A stretch of 64,000 nt of DNA, from NCBI GenBank assembly GCA_016788065.1, contig JAEUTI010000026.1:66290-130289 (forward strand), in the 5' to 3' direction. Origin of the DNA: Bacteroidia bacterium. GTDB taxonomy: Bacteria; Bacteroidota; Bacteroidia; AKYH767-A; OLB10. Below the pieces are notes generated by a model, which was not told the DNA's origin, did no database searches, and saw only the letters and a program-made list of their open reading frames with translations. Every line of letters starts with the position of its first letter. The first letter of the stretch is position 1. Made by a program: the position numbers and the translations under genes. Positions 17,241 through 26,590 of the stretch are shown one piece after another.

Positions 17241-18870
17241 TCACCTTTTGATTGGATGAAATTTCCTCAACTGCCTTCAAATACGTTTTGTCGACCTTTA
17301 ACAGGATGGGATAGAAGCCGCCATTCTTAAATGTTTGTCGCGCAATAAATGCTTTCAGTTGATTTTTCAAATAAGGAGCAGCTTCTGCAATTTCAGCTGC
17401 TGAGTGCTTTATATTTCCTGCAGAAGCTTTTTTTACAAAGTCATTCCAAATGTTTTCATTCAGAATAAATCTGCTATCAAAGTCTTTGTAATCTTTATAG
17501 GCTTTCAAATCGTTTCGGTGAATATCGACATAATCGTATGCAAACTGACTGATGGCGCCATTGTTAATTGCTTCTATCAAAAAGAGATTGTTACGGCCGC
17601 TGGTATCAATTGGTACAAAAACATCGGGCATAATGCCACCACCACCGTAGACAATTTTACCTCCGGGTGTTGTGAATTTTAAAGAGTCAGGGAATTGAAT
17701 GGAGTCCGCAGAGAGTAACTCATTATGATCGAACCGTGCATTCAGTTCATTGTTGTACTGATCATAGCCATCTTTGTATGGCTTTTGGATACTTCTGCCT
17801 GTTGGAGTGTAATATCTTGCAATTGTCAAACGCAAGGCTGAACCATCGGGCAGAATGGTTTGCTCCTGAACAAGTCCTTTACCAAACGATCTTCTTCCAA
17901 CAATTGTGGCGCGATCCCAGTCCTGTAAAGCTCCGGCTAGAATTTCAGAAGCAGATGCCGAACCTTCATCAACAAGAATCACCACTTTTGAATTTTCAAA
18001 TTCACCTGTTGAAGTTGCATCGTAATTGGTACGAGGCCTTGATTTACCTTGTGTATAAACTATGGTTTGTTTTTCCGGTAAAAATTCATCTGCCAGTTTG
18101 GTAGCCGCATCTAAATAACCTCCAGGATTTCCGCGCAAATCGATAATCATTTGTTTCATGCCTTTTGCTTTCATCTCAATAGAAGCCTGCATGAATTCGT
18201 CATAGGTGGTTGCAGCAAAACGACTGATCTTAAAATAACCGGTACTGTCGTTGATCATGAATGAAGCATCCAGTGAATAAATAGGAATTTTGCCTCTGGT
18301 AATAGTAAATGGAATTAATTTTGGCACGCCTCTTCTGTAAATTTTAATTTTCACTTTAGTGCCGCCTTGTCCGCGTAATTTTTGCATCACATCGGCATTG
18401 GTAATATTCACACCTGCAACCAGTGTATCTTCAACCATTACTATTCTGTCACCTGCACGTATGCCAACACTTTCCGAAGGTCCACCTGAAATAGCAGAGA
18501 CAACCATGATAGTATCTTCCTGCAAATGAAATTCAATTCCTATTCCTTCAAAATTCCCTTCCAGTGGTTCGTTGGCCTGACGTAAATCTTCTGCAGGAAT
18601 ATAAGCTGAATGCGGATCTAAAGTCTGCAACATTTTTTCAATGGATGCATCTACCAGCTTCTCGCGATCAATAGTATCCACATACTCTTGCTGAATATAG
18701 GTAAGTACATCACTGAACTTGTTAAAGTGCGATGAGCCGGCAGAAAAAATCGATCGCTCCTGAATAAAAGGAACATTTAATTTTGTACCAATAAAAATTC
18801 CACCACCTAATACCAATGCAAAAAGTATTGGCATCATCAAATTCATTCCCTGTTTCGAATCTTGTTCCAT
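17224..18870 (-). CDS. S41 family C-terminal processing peptidase
   Basis: A protein of 548 residues. An N-terminal membrane segment (about 9-28) anchors it, facing the periplasm. An upstream helical domain carries LQTLDPHSAYIP (82-92), followed by a PDZ domain (about 95-190; GIGIEFHLQEDTIMV). The protease core contains GNPGGYLD (247-254), the nucleophile motif DEGSASASEIL (301-311) and the general-base lysine K331 in SFGKGLVQ. Such enzymes (CtpA/Prc type) trim or degrade exported proteins from their C-termini. The gene follows the dCMP deaminase gene by 20 bases. Confidence 0.93.
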   Translation of the reverse strand: MEQDSKQGMNLMMPILFALVLGGGIFIGTKLNVPFIQERSIFSAGSSHFNKFSDVLTYIQQEYVDTIDREKLVDASIEKMLQTLDPHSAYIPAEDLRQANEPLEGNFEGIGIEFHLQEDTIMVVSAISGGPSESVGIRAGDRIVMVEDTLVAGVNITNADVMQKLRGQGGTKVKIKIYRRGVPKLIPFTITRGKIPIYSLDASFMINDSTGYFKISRFAATTYDEFMQASIEMKAKGMKQMIIDLRGNPGGYLDAATKLADEFLPEKQTIVYTQGKSRPRTNYDATSTGEFENSKVVILVDEGSASASEILAGALQDWDRATIVGRRSFGKGLVQEQTILPDGSALRLTIARYYTPTGRSIQKPYKDGYDQYNNELNARFDHNELLSADSIQFPDSLKFTTPGGKIVYGGGGIMPDVFVPIDTSGRNNLFLIEAINNGAISQFAYDYVDIHRNDLKAYKDYKDFDSRFILNENIWNDFVKKASAGNIKHSAAEIAEAAPYLKNQLKAFIARQTFKNGGFYPILLKVDKTYLKAVEEISSNQKVNASTK

Positions 18871-18890
18871 TAATAGTTTGTTCTGGAAAA

Positions 18891-19358
18891 TTATTTATTT
18901 GCAGGTGTCTGATATTGTACTACTTCCACCTTAAACTGACGAAGGAAATCGACGCCTTCATCACTCTCTATGCCTTTGTATTCGGCATACGATTTTAAAT
19001 AGATTACTTTTTTTATTCCTGTAGTAAAGATAACACGTGCACATGCCAGACAAGGGGAAAGCGTTACGTACAATGTTGCTCCTTCGATTTGTGAATTGTT
19101 TTTTGCCGCATAAAGAATGGCATTCTCTTCAGCATGAATTGCCAGTGAACAACCACCTTTGCGGTCTCTGGCACATCCACGCTCAGGCCATTCTTCATCA
19201 CAATTGTGTGTTCCTGCGGGTGGTCCGTTGTATCCCAAAGAAATGATTCGGGTATCTCTGGTAAGAACTGCGCCAACTTTAATTTTAACACAATGCGATT
19301 TTTGAGCCAGATTTTGAGCCAGCTCCATATAAATATCGTCAAATCCCGGTCGGTTCAT
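18891..19358 (-). CDS. dCMP deaminase (ComEB-like)
   Basis: A protein of 155 residues from the ATG at 19358; an ATG at 19391 would add eleven poorly fitting residues. It has the zinc-dependent cytidine deaminase core: H75 and the proton-shuttling E77 in HAEENAIL, and C103 and C106 in SPCLACA. The GYNGPPAGTHNCDE segment and the inserted second Cys/His-rich loop (RGCARDRKGGC) are typical of dCMP deaminase. It converts dCMP to dUMP for thymidylate synthesis. It heads the three-gene minus-strand run with the S41 protease and GT-C-like genes. Confidence 0.9.
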   Translation of the reverse strand: MNRPGFDDIYMELAQNLAQKSHCVKIKVGAVLTRDTRIISLGYNGPPAGTHNCDEEWPERGCARDRKGGCSLAIHAEENAILYAAKNNSQIEGATLYVTLSPCLACARVIFTTGIKKVIYLKSYAEYKGIESDEGVDFLRQFKVEVVQYQTPANK

Positions 19359-19614
19359 ATTTTTATTTAAGCCTTCAAAGATAAGAAGCAATTGGCATTC
19401 GATTCCCCTTAAAACGATTTATCTGACAAGGATGTTTTTTGAGGGTGTTAATTAAAAACTTGGGACTTTGGCGTAAAAGGGAATTGGCCAATGCTTTAGA
19501 AAATTTTATAAGTTATTAATAATCAAACATATAAGATTGTTATATATAACGAACGGCACTTACTATGCCATAGCTAAAAGGCAGCTTGCAGAAGTCCTTG
19601 GCAATCCGTTTCAT

Positions 19615-19645
19615 TTGCGTAGTTAAAACCCATGACTTACCTTAG
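19615..19645 (+). promoter_or_regulatory. Candidate promoter of the T9SS cargo gene
   Basis: TTG at 19615-19617, 20 bases, then TACCTTAG at 19638-19645 (six of the seven needed TAnnTTTG positions match or nearly so). An in-frame ATG at 19632 lies upstream of this -7 box, which favours the later start at 19662. Confidence 0.4.
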
Positions 19646-19661
19646 TGAAAATTTAAACGTC

Positions 19662-21407
19662 ATGATGAGAAAATTACTGTTTGGTTGCCTGTTGTCAATC
19701 CTTTGTTTGGCAGTGAAGCCTGTTTCCGGACAATGTATCATTGATACAACAGTATCAGGAGCCGGAGTTTATCCCGATACATTACCGGATGCAACTGCGA
19801 ATACACCATATTCCGTGGATGTAACTTTCGTGATGTTGACAGATACACTTGGACTGACAATTTACAGTTATCAGATTCAAAGTGTGGTGGGTTTACCTGT
19901 GGGGTTAACCTGGCAGTGCAATAATTCCGGCAATGGTTGTGTGTATGATCCTTCGGTATCAGTTTTCGGATGTGTGTTGATCAGCGGAACGCCATTGGTA
20001 GCCGGAACTTATACCATGACTGTAACGGTTGTTGCCGATGTACAATTGGTGGGTAATCAGGTGATACCTTTCGACGTGCCTTTAACAGTTTTACCCGGAT
20101 CAGTTTCGAACCCCGGATTCTCCATGTTGAACTCAACAGGTTGCGCACCTTTGACAGTGGATTTTACCAATAACAATCCTGGACAAGCTGCCTATTTGTG
20201 GGATTTTGGAAATGGATTGCAAAGCACACTTGAAAATCCACCTTCTCAAACTTATACAACTCCCGGAACTTATGTAGTAACACAAACGGTTACACCGAAT
20301 GTTACACCATCCTGGTTTCTTACCAATATTGAAGTAACATCGGTGCCCGATAATTACGGTGGCTTTATTGATGATCCGGATCTTTATTTTTTGCTGTATG
20401 ATCCATCGGGAACTCAGGTTTATGACTCGCGACCTGCAATCGATAATACTTTCCCACCTGTTAGCTGGGGAACACCAAATATTCCTTTATCGAATGGCAA
20501 TTATGTCGTTCATGTATGGGATGAAGATGGCGGCTTGTTTGGTGCTGATGATGATTTAGGTGAAATCAGCTTTGCAGGTAATGGCACTTCAGGTACTGCA
20601 ACAGGTACAGTAAGTGGTGCTTCCGGTTCATTGAATGTGAATTATACGATTTTCTCCACACCTGTTGTTCCATTGGAAGCAACAGATACCATTTATGTGT
20701 ATGAGTCACCTTCTGTTCCTGTGATTACTGCTTCAGGACCATTAACAATTTGCGAAGGCGATTCACTTACTCTTGCTGTTAACGATACAGTAAATATTAT
20801 TCAATGGTATCAGGACGGATTGATACTTGCTGGTGAAAATGGAATCACTTATACTCCTCTGGTGAGTGGTGATTATACTGCAACGGTTACTACAGCTCAG
20901 GGATGTGGTGCCACATCTGTGGTTACTCAGGTTGTTATAAATCCACTTCCTGTTAAACCAACTTTTTTTGTCACCGGAAATACTTTTACAACTGCTGTTA
21001 CGGGAGTTAATTTGCAATGGTATTACAATGGAAGTCCGATTCCGGGAGCAAATGGCAGCACTTTAACAGCAACATTAAACGGAACTTATCAATTGTGTGG
21101 TACTGATGCAAACGGTTGCGAAAATTGTTCCGATACACTTGCATTTGTGAATGTAGGATTAGCTGAAAATGCTGCATCCGGGTTTCAATTATATCCGAAT
21201 CCTTCGCATGGCCGATTTTCCATACTATTCAGTAAAATTGAGGAAAGAACACTTGTGATCTCAGATATCACCGGACGAATAATCGACAAGGTAATGATTG
21301 GAACATCACTTCGTTACAGCTATGCAAACCGACTCGAAAGCGGTGTGTATATAGTTTCTGTGATCTCTTTGAATCAGAGCTCTCAGGTGAGGTTAGTAGT
21401 GGAATAA
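19662..21407 (+). CDS. T9SS-sorted secreted protein with PKD-type domain
   Basis: A protein of 581 residues from the ATG at 19662 (MMRKLL), directly followed by a good signal peptide ending PVSGQ. Next comes a putative-Ig-like region, a PKD-type domain (TGCAPLTVDFTNNN, YLWDFGNG, PGTYVVTQTV; about residues 155-210), a C2-like acidic segment (IDDPDLYFLLYDPSGTQVYDS) and Ig-like repeats. The type A sorting domain is at the end (FQLYPNPSHGRFSI, then SGVYIVSV). It is predicted to be surface-anchored or released. No enzyme motif is seen; a binding or adhesive role is possible. Confidence 0.85.
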   Translation: MMRKLLFGCLLSILCLAVKPVSGQCIIDTTVSGAGVYPDTLPDATANTPYSVDVTFVMLTDTLGLTIYSYQIQSVVGLPVGLTWQCNNSGNGCVYDPSVSVFGCVLISGTPLVAGTYTMTVTVVADVQLVGNQVIPFDVPLTVLPGSVSNPGFSMLNSTGCAPLTVDFTNNNPGQAAYLWDFGNGLQSTLENPPSQTYTTPGTYVVTQTVTPNVTPSWFLTNIEVTSVPDNYGGFIDDPDLYFLLYDPSGTQVYDSRPAIDNTFPPVSWGTPNIPLSNGNYVVHVWDEDGGLFGADDDLGEISFAGNGTSGTATGTVSGASGSLNVNYTIFSTPVVPLEATDTIYVYESPSVPVITASGPLTICEGDSLTLAVNDTVNIIQWYQDGLILAGENGITYTPLVSGDYTATVTTAQGCGATSVVTQVVINPLPVKPTFFVTGNTFTTAVTGVNLQWYYNGSPIPGANGSTLTATLNGTYQLCGTDANGCENCSDTLAFVNVGLAENAASGFQLYPNPSHGRFSILFSKIEERTLVISDITGRIIDKVMIGTSLRYSYANRLESGVYIVSVISLNQSSQVRLVVE

Positions 21408-21430
21408 GTGAGTTCAAAAAAATTTTAAAT

Positions 21431-21470
21431 GCCAATTCAGAAATTGAGATCTGAATTGGCTTTATTGTTT
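21431..21470 (+). terminator. Rho-independent terminator
   Basis: An 11-base perfect stem GCCAATTCAGA (21431-21441) / TCTGAATTGGC (21450-21460) with an 8-base loop, followed by TTTATTGTTT. It ends the T9SS cargo gene. The remaining 266 bases up to the next gene are AT-rich with nothing recognisable. Confidence 0.85.
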
Positions 21471-21736
21471 ATTTTTTGTGTGAATTGAAGCTTCAGAACT
21501 GGACCTTTTAATAGTGCCTGAATTAAATCGCTTTGCTATAATAATTGAGGCATGAAAGTTGTTTCTCATTCCGGTGGTAAGTTTATAAAGACGTCATCTA
21601 TAAACTCTTTAAAGTACACTTTCAATTGTCAATTCTAACTATTCAATATGGTTTTCTTTTTGTTTACTATTTTTCGATAAATGGAAGCATTACAAAAATA
21701 ATTGGAGAAATAAAAGTAGATCTTCATATTGATCCA

Positions 21737-24466
21737 TTATCTTACAACAGGCATTTTGATGAAACCAATCATTTTCTCATCGCCAAATAATTTTACAAAA
21801 TAAATTCCTTGAGGCAAATCCTTTTTACTGATGCTGATTCGTTCGGTGTCAATTTCTTTCAAAGCAATTGTCTTGCCCATTCCATCTGCTAACAAAAAAT
21901 AACATTTATCCTTTAAACTATTTCTTGAAAGTTTGATTACTAAAGATTCTAAATCATTAGTTTCAATAATAAAATTTGACATATCATAAGAAAAATTTCC
22001 AATACCAGTATTCAGCAATTGATAGCATCCGCTTGTGGCAGTACAACCATTCGCCGAAACTTGTACTGCATAACTGCCTGGTGCAGGAGCTATAAACAAA
22101 GGATTTATTGCTCCTGGTATTGGTATATTTCCTGTCGTACAATCAACCCATTGGTAAGTTGCCCCTGCGGCATTGGAAATAAGCGTATCTCCATATTGCA
22201 CTACACCAGTATCTGGGATTTGGCTAACGCTTGCAATAGTATTAGTAACAATGTTCGTTACGATTGGGCTGTTAGTATCAAAAATAATGTAGCCCTTATT
22301 ATCAATTGTAGCCCCATCTGCAAGCCCTGCTACAGGATTTATGCCATAAACAACATATCCCCTATTGGCTGTCACAGGTGAATTAACATATGGCAAATTA
22401 ATATTATTAAAGATGAAGCGTACGACATTTCCACTATCAATAACTGTAAACATATCATGGCTGCTTGCTAAAATTTTCAACGTTGTCAAATCCAAATCCA
22501 AATCAAGTGAATCTATTATTTCAATATTCAGAGCATTTGCATTGCCGGTATTTTCAAATCTAAGAGTGTAATTTAACTGTTGATTAGGTTCAACATAACC
22601 AAAATCACAATCTCCTTTAGGATAAACGAACTTGTCATTCGGGTCGAAGGAATTAACTATTGAAAAACTGTAATTTTTAATATTATCTGTAATATTGCCA
22701 TCTCCCAATAATGGCTCAGCAATAGCTTTAAAATTCAATGTAGTTCCGACAATAGAATTTATCGGAGATAATAAGGTTATAACAGGCTTAAATGAAGAGT
22801 CAGAAGTGACCACTATGTTATTCCATATAATTGTATCCCCAATTATTGTATCAGCCGGTGGTGTCACCATAAATAAGTTTAATGAAGAGTCAATTACAAA
22901 CTTTAAATCAGCATCAATGGAATCACAACCTTGATTTTTATATTCGAGATTAACATTGGTAAAATTAGAGGGTCTAAATGAGCCCGCTACCACATAAACC
23001 CCAAGGTCAAAACCAGAAACAGGAGGTGTTGGTATAAATAAAGAAGCAGTTTTATTGCATCCTAAAGTGTCAGTTACTGTAGCTGTATAAATACCTGGTG
23101 TTGTAACATTTAAAGTTGCTGTTGTAGTGGTCGGTGATGTGTTCCAGGTATATTGAAAAGGTGGGTGACCATAAAATGGTGTCGCAGTGGCACTTCCAAT
23201 GCTATCAGCACAAGTGAAATTTGAAATGGAATTAAAAAACAATTTAAAGTTAAAACAATTGTCCATTGCAGTATCGCCATGAACTCTAATTATCTTGCTC
23301 GTGGATACTCCATTATAAGTGTCAAAATCACCAACAACAATTATTTTGCCATCAGGTTGTACAACCATATCACGAATATGTGAATTGGTCGCTGTTCCAG
23401 AATCAAAAGTAAAATCGTAACTTCCATTGGCATTTAAGCGAAAAAGTTTGGCAGTGGGTACTCCATTGAATATAGTTGTAAAATATCCTCCAGCAATCAA
23501 AACTTTGCCATTTGATTGTAATTCTATATTCCATATTTTATCATTAGCACCTGTTCCTATATCAAAACTATTGTCAATTGTACCATTCGGATTAATTCTG
23601 ACAATTTTGTTTTTGGAAACTCCATTAAATTCTGTGAAATCACCAGCAATAATGATTTTTCCATCTGGTTGCACAATACATTTTCTTATCCAATTATTGG
23701 CACCAGTTCCAACCTGAAAACTTGAATCTCTGCTGCCGTCAATATTCAATCTTACAATATAATTAACAGAATCACCATTGAAAGCTGTAAATGTTCCCCC
23801 TATAATTATTTTTCCGTCTGATTGCACTGCAGAGGTAAAAACATAATTGTTAGTACCTGTTCCTGTGTTAAATGTTGTATCTAAACTACCATCATAATTT
23901 ATTCTAGTCAAATTATTTTTAACTGTCACGCCAAATTTTTGAAAATTTCCTGCAAGAAATATTTTACCATTCTGTAAAAACTGCGTTGTAAAAACGTTCA
24001 TTGTAGAACTTGGGGTATTTGCGCCTGCGCCAATAACAAAACTGGTATCAACAGCGCCGTTTGCTTGAAGCCTGGATATCCCATGTTGGTATACTCCGGG
24101 GGAGATTAGCACTCCTCCAGAACTACCAAGCATAATTTTCCCATCTGGTAACAAATTAATACTGTAAACCCATCCATTTACCCCCATACCTACACCTCCA
24201 GTTGATGCATGTAAGATATTATTAAACAATGTATCGACTTCACCATCAGCTTCTAATCTCACAAAATTATTAGTAACAATCCCATTAACATAGTCAAACT
24301 GACCTCCAACCAATATTTTACCATCTGGTTGTACCTCACAAGAAAATGCATAGGGGGCAAAATTTCCTGTAACAGCTGCAAATGAGGTATCCAATGCACC
24401 TGGCGTTTGAGCATTTAGATGAATGCCTTGAATAAATATTAGAAGCAACAATTTAAATTTATTCAT
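21737..24466 (-). CDS. Delta-60 repeat T9SS-sorted protein
   Basis: A protein of 909 residues from the ATG at 24466, which opens a proper signal peptide (MNKFKLLLLIFIQG to LNAQ); an ATG at 24511 gives no better fit. Seven delta-60 repeats with the core QPDGKIIIGGDF fill residues 20-390 and probably form a beta-propeller-like array. A SprB-like segment (YTWNTSPTTTTATLNVTTPGIYTATVTDTLGC) follows, then a conserved domain starting FDPNDKFVYPKGDC with LNYTLRFENTGN and IIFDTNSPI (DUF7619-like). The protein ends with a T9SS type A domain (KKDLPQGIYFVKLF). The gene is visibly more AT-rich than its neighbours. Confidence 0.85.
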   Translation of the reverse strand: MNKFKLLLLIFIQGIHLNAQTPGALDTSFAAVTGNFAPYAFSCEVQPDGKILVGGQFDYVNGIVTNNFVRLEADGEVDTLFNNILHASTGGVGMGVNGWVYSINLLPDGKIMLGSSGGVLISPGVYQHGISRLQANGAVDTSFVIGAGANTPSSTMNVFTTQFLQNGKIFLAGNFQKFGVTVKNNLTRINYDGSLDTTFNTGTGTNNYVFTSAVQSDGKIIIGGTFTAFNGDSVNYIVRLNIDGSRDSSFQVGTGANNWIRKCIVQPDGKIIIAGDFTEFNGVSKNKIVRINPNGTIDNSFDIGTGANDKIWNIELQSNGKVLIAGGYFTTIFNGVPTAKLFRLNANGSYDFTFDSGTATNSHIRDMVVQPDGKIIVVGDFDTYNGVSTSKIIRVHGDTAMDNCFNFKLFFNSISNFTCADSIGSATATPFYGHPPFQYTWNTSPTTTTATLNVTTPGIYTATVTDTLGCNKTASLFIPTPPVSGFDLGVYVVAGSFRPSNFTNVNLEYKNQGCDSIDADLKFVIDSSLNLFMVTPPADTIIGDTIIWNNIVVTSDSSFKPVITLLSPINSIVGTTLNFKAIAEPLLGDGNITDNIKNYSFSIVNSFDPNDKFVYPKGDCDFGYVEPNQQLNYTLRFENTGNANALNIEIIDSLDLDLDLTTLKILASSHDMFTVIDSGNVVRFIFNNINLPYVNSPVTANRGYVVYGINPVAGLADGATIDNKGYIIFDTNSPIVTNIVTNTIASVSQIPDTGVVQYGDTLISNAAGATYQWVDCTTGNIPIPGAINPLFIAPAPGSYAVQVSANGCTATSGCYQLLNTGIGNFSYDMSNFIIETNDLESLVIKLSRNSLKDKCYFLLADGMGKTIALKEIDTERISISKKDLPQGIYFVKLFGDEKMIGFIKMPVVR

Positions 24467-24487
24467 TGATGCGAATTGTATATTATA

Positions 24488-24495
24488 CAAATATA
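24488..24495 (-). promoter_or_regulatory. Candidate -7 element of the delta-60 gene
   Basis: TATATTTG on the minus strand, a full TAnnTTTG match, 22 bases upstream of the chosen start. No clear TTG sits at the usual distance, so this is weak. Confidence 0.3.
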
Positions 24496-24784
24496 ATAAA
24501 CAACCAAACATTTGACATAATTTTTACAACTTCCTTCTGCGATACAATCATGATAAACGGCTAATAATCTAGTAATGAATATGTTATCACAGAAGCACCA
24601 GAAATTGTTGAAGTAATTTCATCCAAAGGATCCTCGCAGGTCAAATTGGTTGTGGAATAGTTTTTGAGTATAGTGTTGTTGCGTTTTAACCTGGTCTGAC
24701 GGCCACAGGGCTTAAATAGTATATAATTTGCTTTTTGAAATACAATAAGCGATCATCACTTTATTAATCTCAAACCAGTTAACC

Positions 24785-25345
24785 ATGAAACTATACATCA
24801 AATTCATGGTAAGTCTGCGCTGTAAAATGGTGGTTAAGGATATTTTGGAACAAGTCGGAATACCTTATTTGTCTGTTGAATTGGGAGAAGTTAATACTTG
24901 CGAGGAACTGACTGCTGAACAATTGAAATTACTAAAGGAGAGATTAAAGTGTGCAGACTTGGAATTAATGGATGACAAGAAGGCACAATTGATAGAAAAA
25001 ATTAAAGGAGTCATTATCGAGATGATCCATTATGAAGAAGAACTTCCCAAAGTAAAATTTTCGGTTTATTTATCTGAGAAACTGAATCACAACTATACAT
25101 ACTTGGCAAATTTGTTTTCAGAAACAGAAGGTACTACCATTGAGCATTTTATGATTTTGCACAAGATTGAAAAGGTGAAGGAGTTGATTATGTATAGCGA
25201 CCTTAATTTATCGGAAATCGCCTGGAAGTTGCATTACAGTAGTGTAGCCCATTTGTCACATCAATTTAAAAAAGTAACCGGACTAACTCCCAGCTTTTTC
25301 AAGAAGCTTAAAAACCAGAAGCGGAAGTCGATTAATGATGTGTGA
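24785..25345 (+). CDS. AraC-type regulator with HMA-like N-terminal domain
   Basis: A protein of 186 residues. The C-terminal ~100 residues are an AraC HTH domain: LSEKLNHNYTYLANLFSETEGTTIEHFMI (first helix-turn-helix), then LNLSEIAWKLHYSSVAHLSHQFKKVTGLTPSFFK. The first ~70 residues (MKLYIKFMVSLRCKMVVKDILEQVG) resemble the small heavy-metal-associated ferredoxin-like fold. In the form I know, the loop is MVC--RC; here the first cysteine is Ser10 and only C13 remains. The effector is unknown. The gene stands alone with its own terminator. It might sense a metal or have lost that ability. Confidence 0.8.
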   Translation: MKLYIKFMVSLRCKMVVKDILEQVGIPYLSVELGEVNTCEELTAEQLKLLKERLKCADLELMDDKKAQLIEKIKGVIIEMIHYEEELPKVKFSVYLSEKLNHNYTYLANLFSETEGTTIEHFMILHKIEKVKELIMYSDLNLSEIAWKLHYSSVAHLSHQFKKVTGLTPSFFKKLKNQKRKSINDV

Positions 25346-25501
25346 ATTTTGCAATTTATTTATTTAGTTGTGCAAACTTTTCGCTTTGAGGTGAGATACC
25401 TTTGTGTCATCATCTGATTTAGAAAACTATACTTGAATTCGTATCGGAAATGTTATGAATTAGTTTGGTCCCCTCCAAACTGACTTTTCTGCCCAATCAA
25501 T

Positions 25502-25538
25502 AAGCCTGACTCAGTGTGGAGTCAGGCTTTTGGTTTTC
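25502..25538 (+). terminator. Rho-independent terminator
   Basis: An 11-base perfect stem AAGCCTGACTC (25502-25512) / GAGTCAGGCTT (25519-25529) with a 6-base loop and a T-rich tail (TTGGTTTT). It lies 157 bases after the AraC-type gene and before the SDR gene. Confidence 0.7.
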
Positions 25539-25598
25539 TAAAGCTTACTAGTTTTCATAAGTAATTTTATAGTATTAATAATAGTTTAATCTGAAATC

Positions 25599-26369
25599 AT
25601 GAAGAGTATATCCAATTTAAATGGTAAAAATGTATTTATAACTGGCGGGTTGTCAGGGATCGGTAAAAAGTGTGCCTTATATGCTGCTCGTGATGGGGCA
25701 AATGTGATCGTTGCTGATTTGGATTCGCCCGCTAAAGACGCTACAATGGCTGAAATCAAAAAATGGAATGCAAAAGCCATTTTTATCCATTGCGATGTTT
25801 CTAATTTTAATGAAGTTGAATCCGCTATAGCTGAAACCGTGAACGTATTCGGTTCGTTTGATGTTGCACTAAATAATGCGGGCATTGGTGGAGAATCTTC
25901 CCGGATAGGAGATATGACTGAAAAGGCATGGCAAGATGTGATTGCAGTAAATCTGAATGGCGTTTTTAATTGCATGAAACATGAATTATATCAGATGTCG
26001 AAGCAAAAAAGTGGTGTTATTATTAACATGTCTTCCATTTTAGGGAAAGTTGGATTTGCTAATGCGGGACACTATGTAGCTGCTAAACATGGTGTTATAG
26101 GTTTAACACAAACCGCAGCAATGGAATATGCTCTTGAAGGAATACGAATCAATGCAATTTGTCCGGGCTTTGTGAGTACCCCGTTATTGGAAAGCGGTGG
26201 AATTAGTCAGAATGCAGAAGTGAAAACTATGATTGAAAACCTGCATCCAATGAAAAGATTCGGTGATGATGATGAAATCGCAAATGTATTTTTATTTCTG
26301 GCAACAGAGGGAAGTTCCTTTATGACCGGAACTGCTGTCGAAGTGGATGGCGGATATCTGGCACAGTAG
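25599..26369 (+). CDS. Short-chain dehydrogenase/reductase
   Basis: A protein of 256 residues, a classical SDR. The NAD(P)-binding motif TGGLSGIG is at 15-22, NNAG at 92-95, and the catalytic set is S146, Y159 and K163 (YVAAK). ADLD (39-42), with an acidic residue after the second strand, suggests NAD(H) preference. The C-terminal FMTGTAVEVDGGYLAQ is standard. The substrate cannot be read from sequence; relatives are called 3-oxoacyl-ACP reductase or glucose 1-dehydrogenase. It precedes the GH130 cluster by about 220 bases, in the same direction, and could be functionally linked. Confidence 0.9.
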   Translation: MKSISNLNGKNVFITGGLSGIGKKCALYAARDGANVIVADLDSPAKDATMAEIKKWNAKAIFIHCDVSNFNEVESAIAETVNVFGSFDVALNNAGIGGESSRIGDMTEKAWQDVIAVNLNGVFNCMKHELYQMSKQKSGVIINMSSILGKVGFANAGHYVAAKHGVIGLTQTAAMEYALEGIRINAICPGFVSTPLLESGGISQNAEVKTMIENLHPMKRFGDDDEIANVFLFLATEGSSFMTGTAVEVDGGYLAQ

Positions 26370-26590
26370 TAGCAAGGTAGTTATGTATTAAGAGCGGGAA
26401 TTGTTCAGTTTAAGGCAATAACGTCGACTTAAACAGAAAATAACAGTGAGTTCACAGGTAACTAACTGCCGGATTGGGCAAAAATTTAACCACAAAAGGC
26501 TGGATTCCTCAATTCGGGAAATTTTTACCTAAATGAAAATATTGTAGTGACTTTTTAGGGTAATAAAGTTTAATGGGTGGAGCGAACAGA

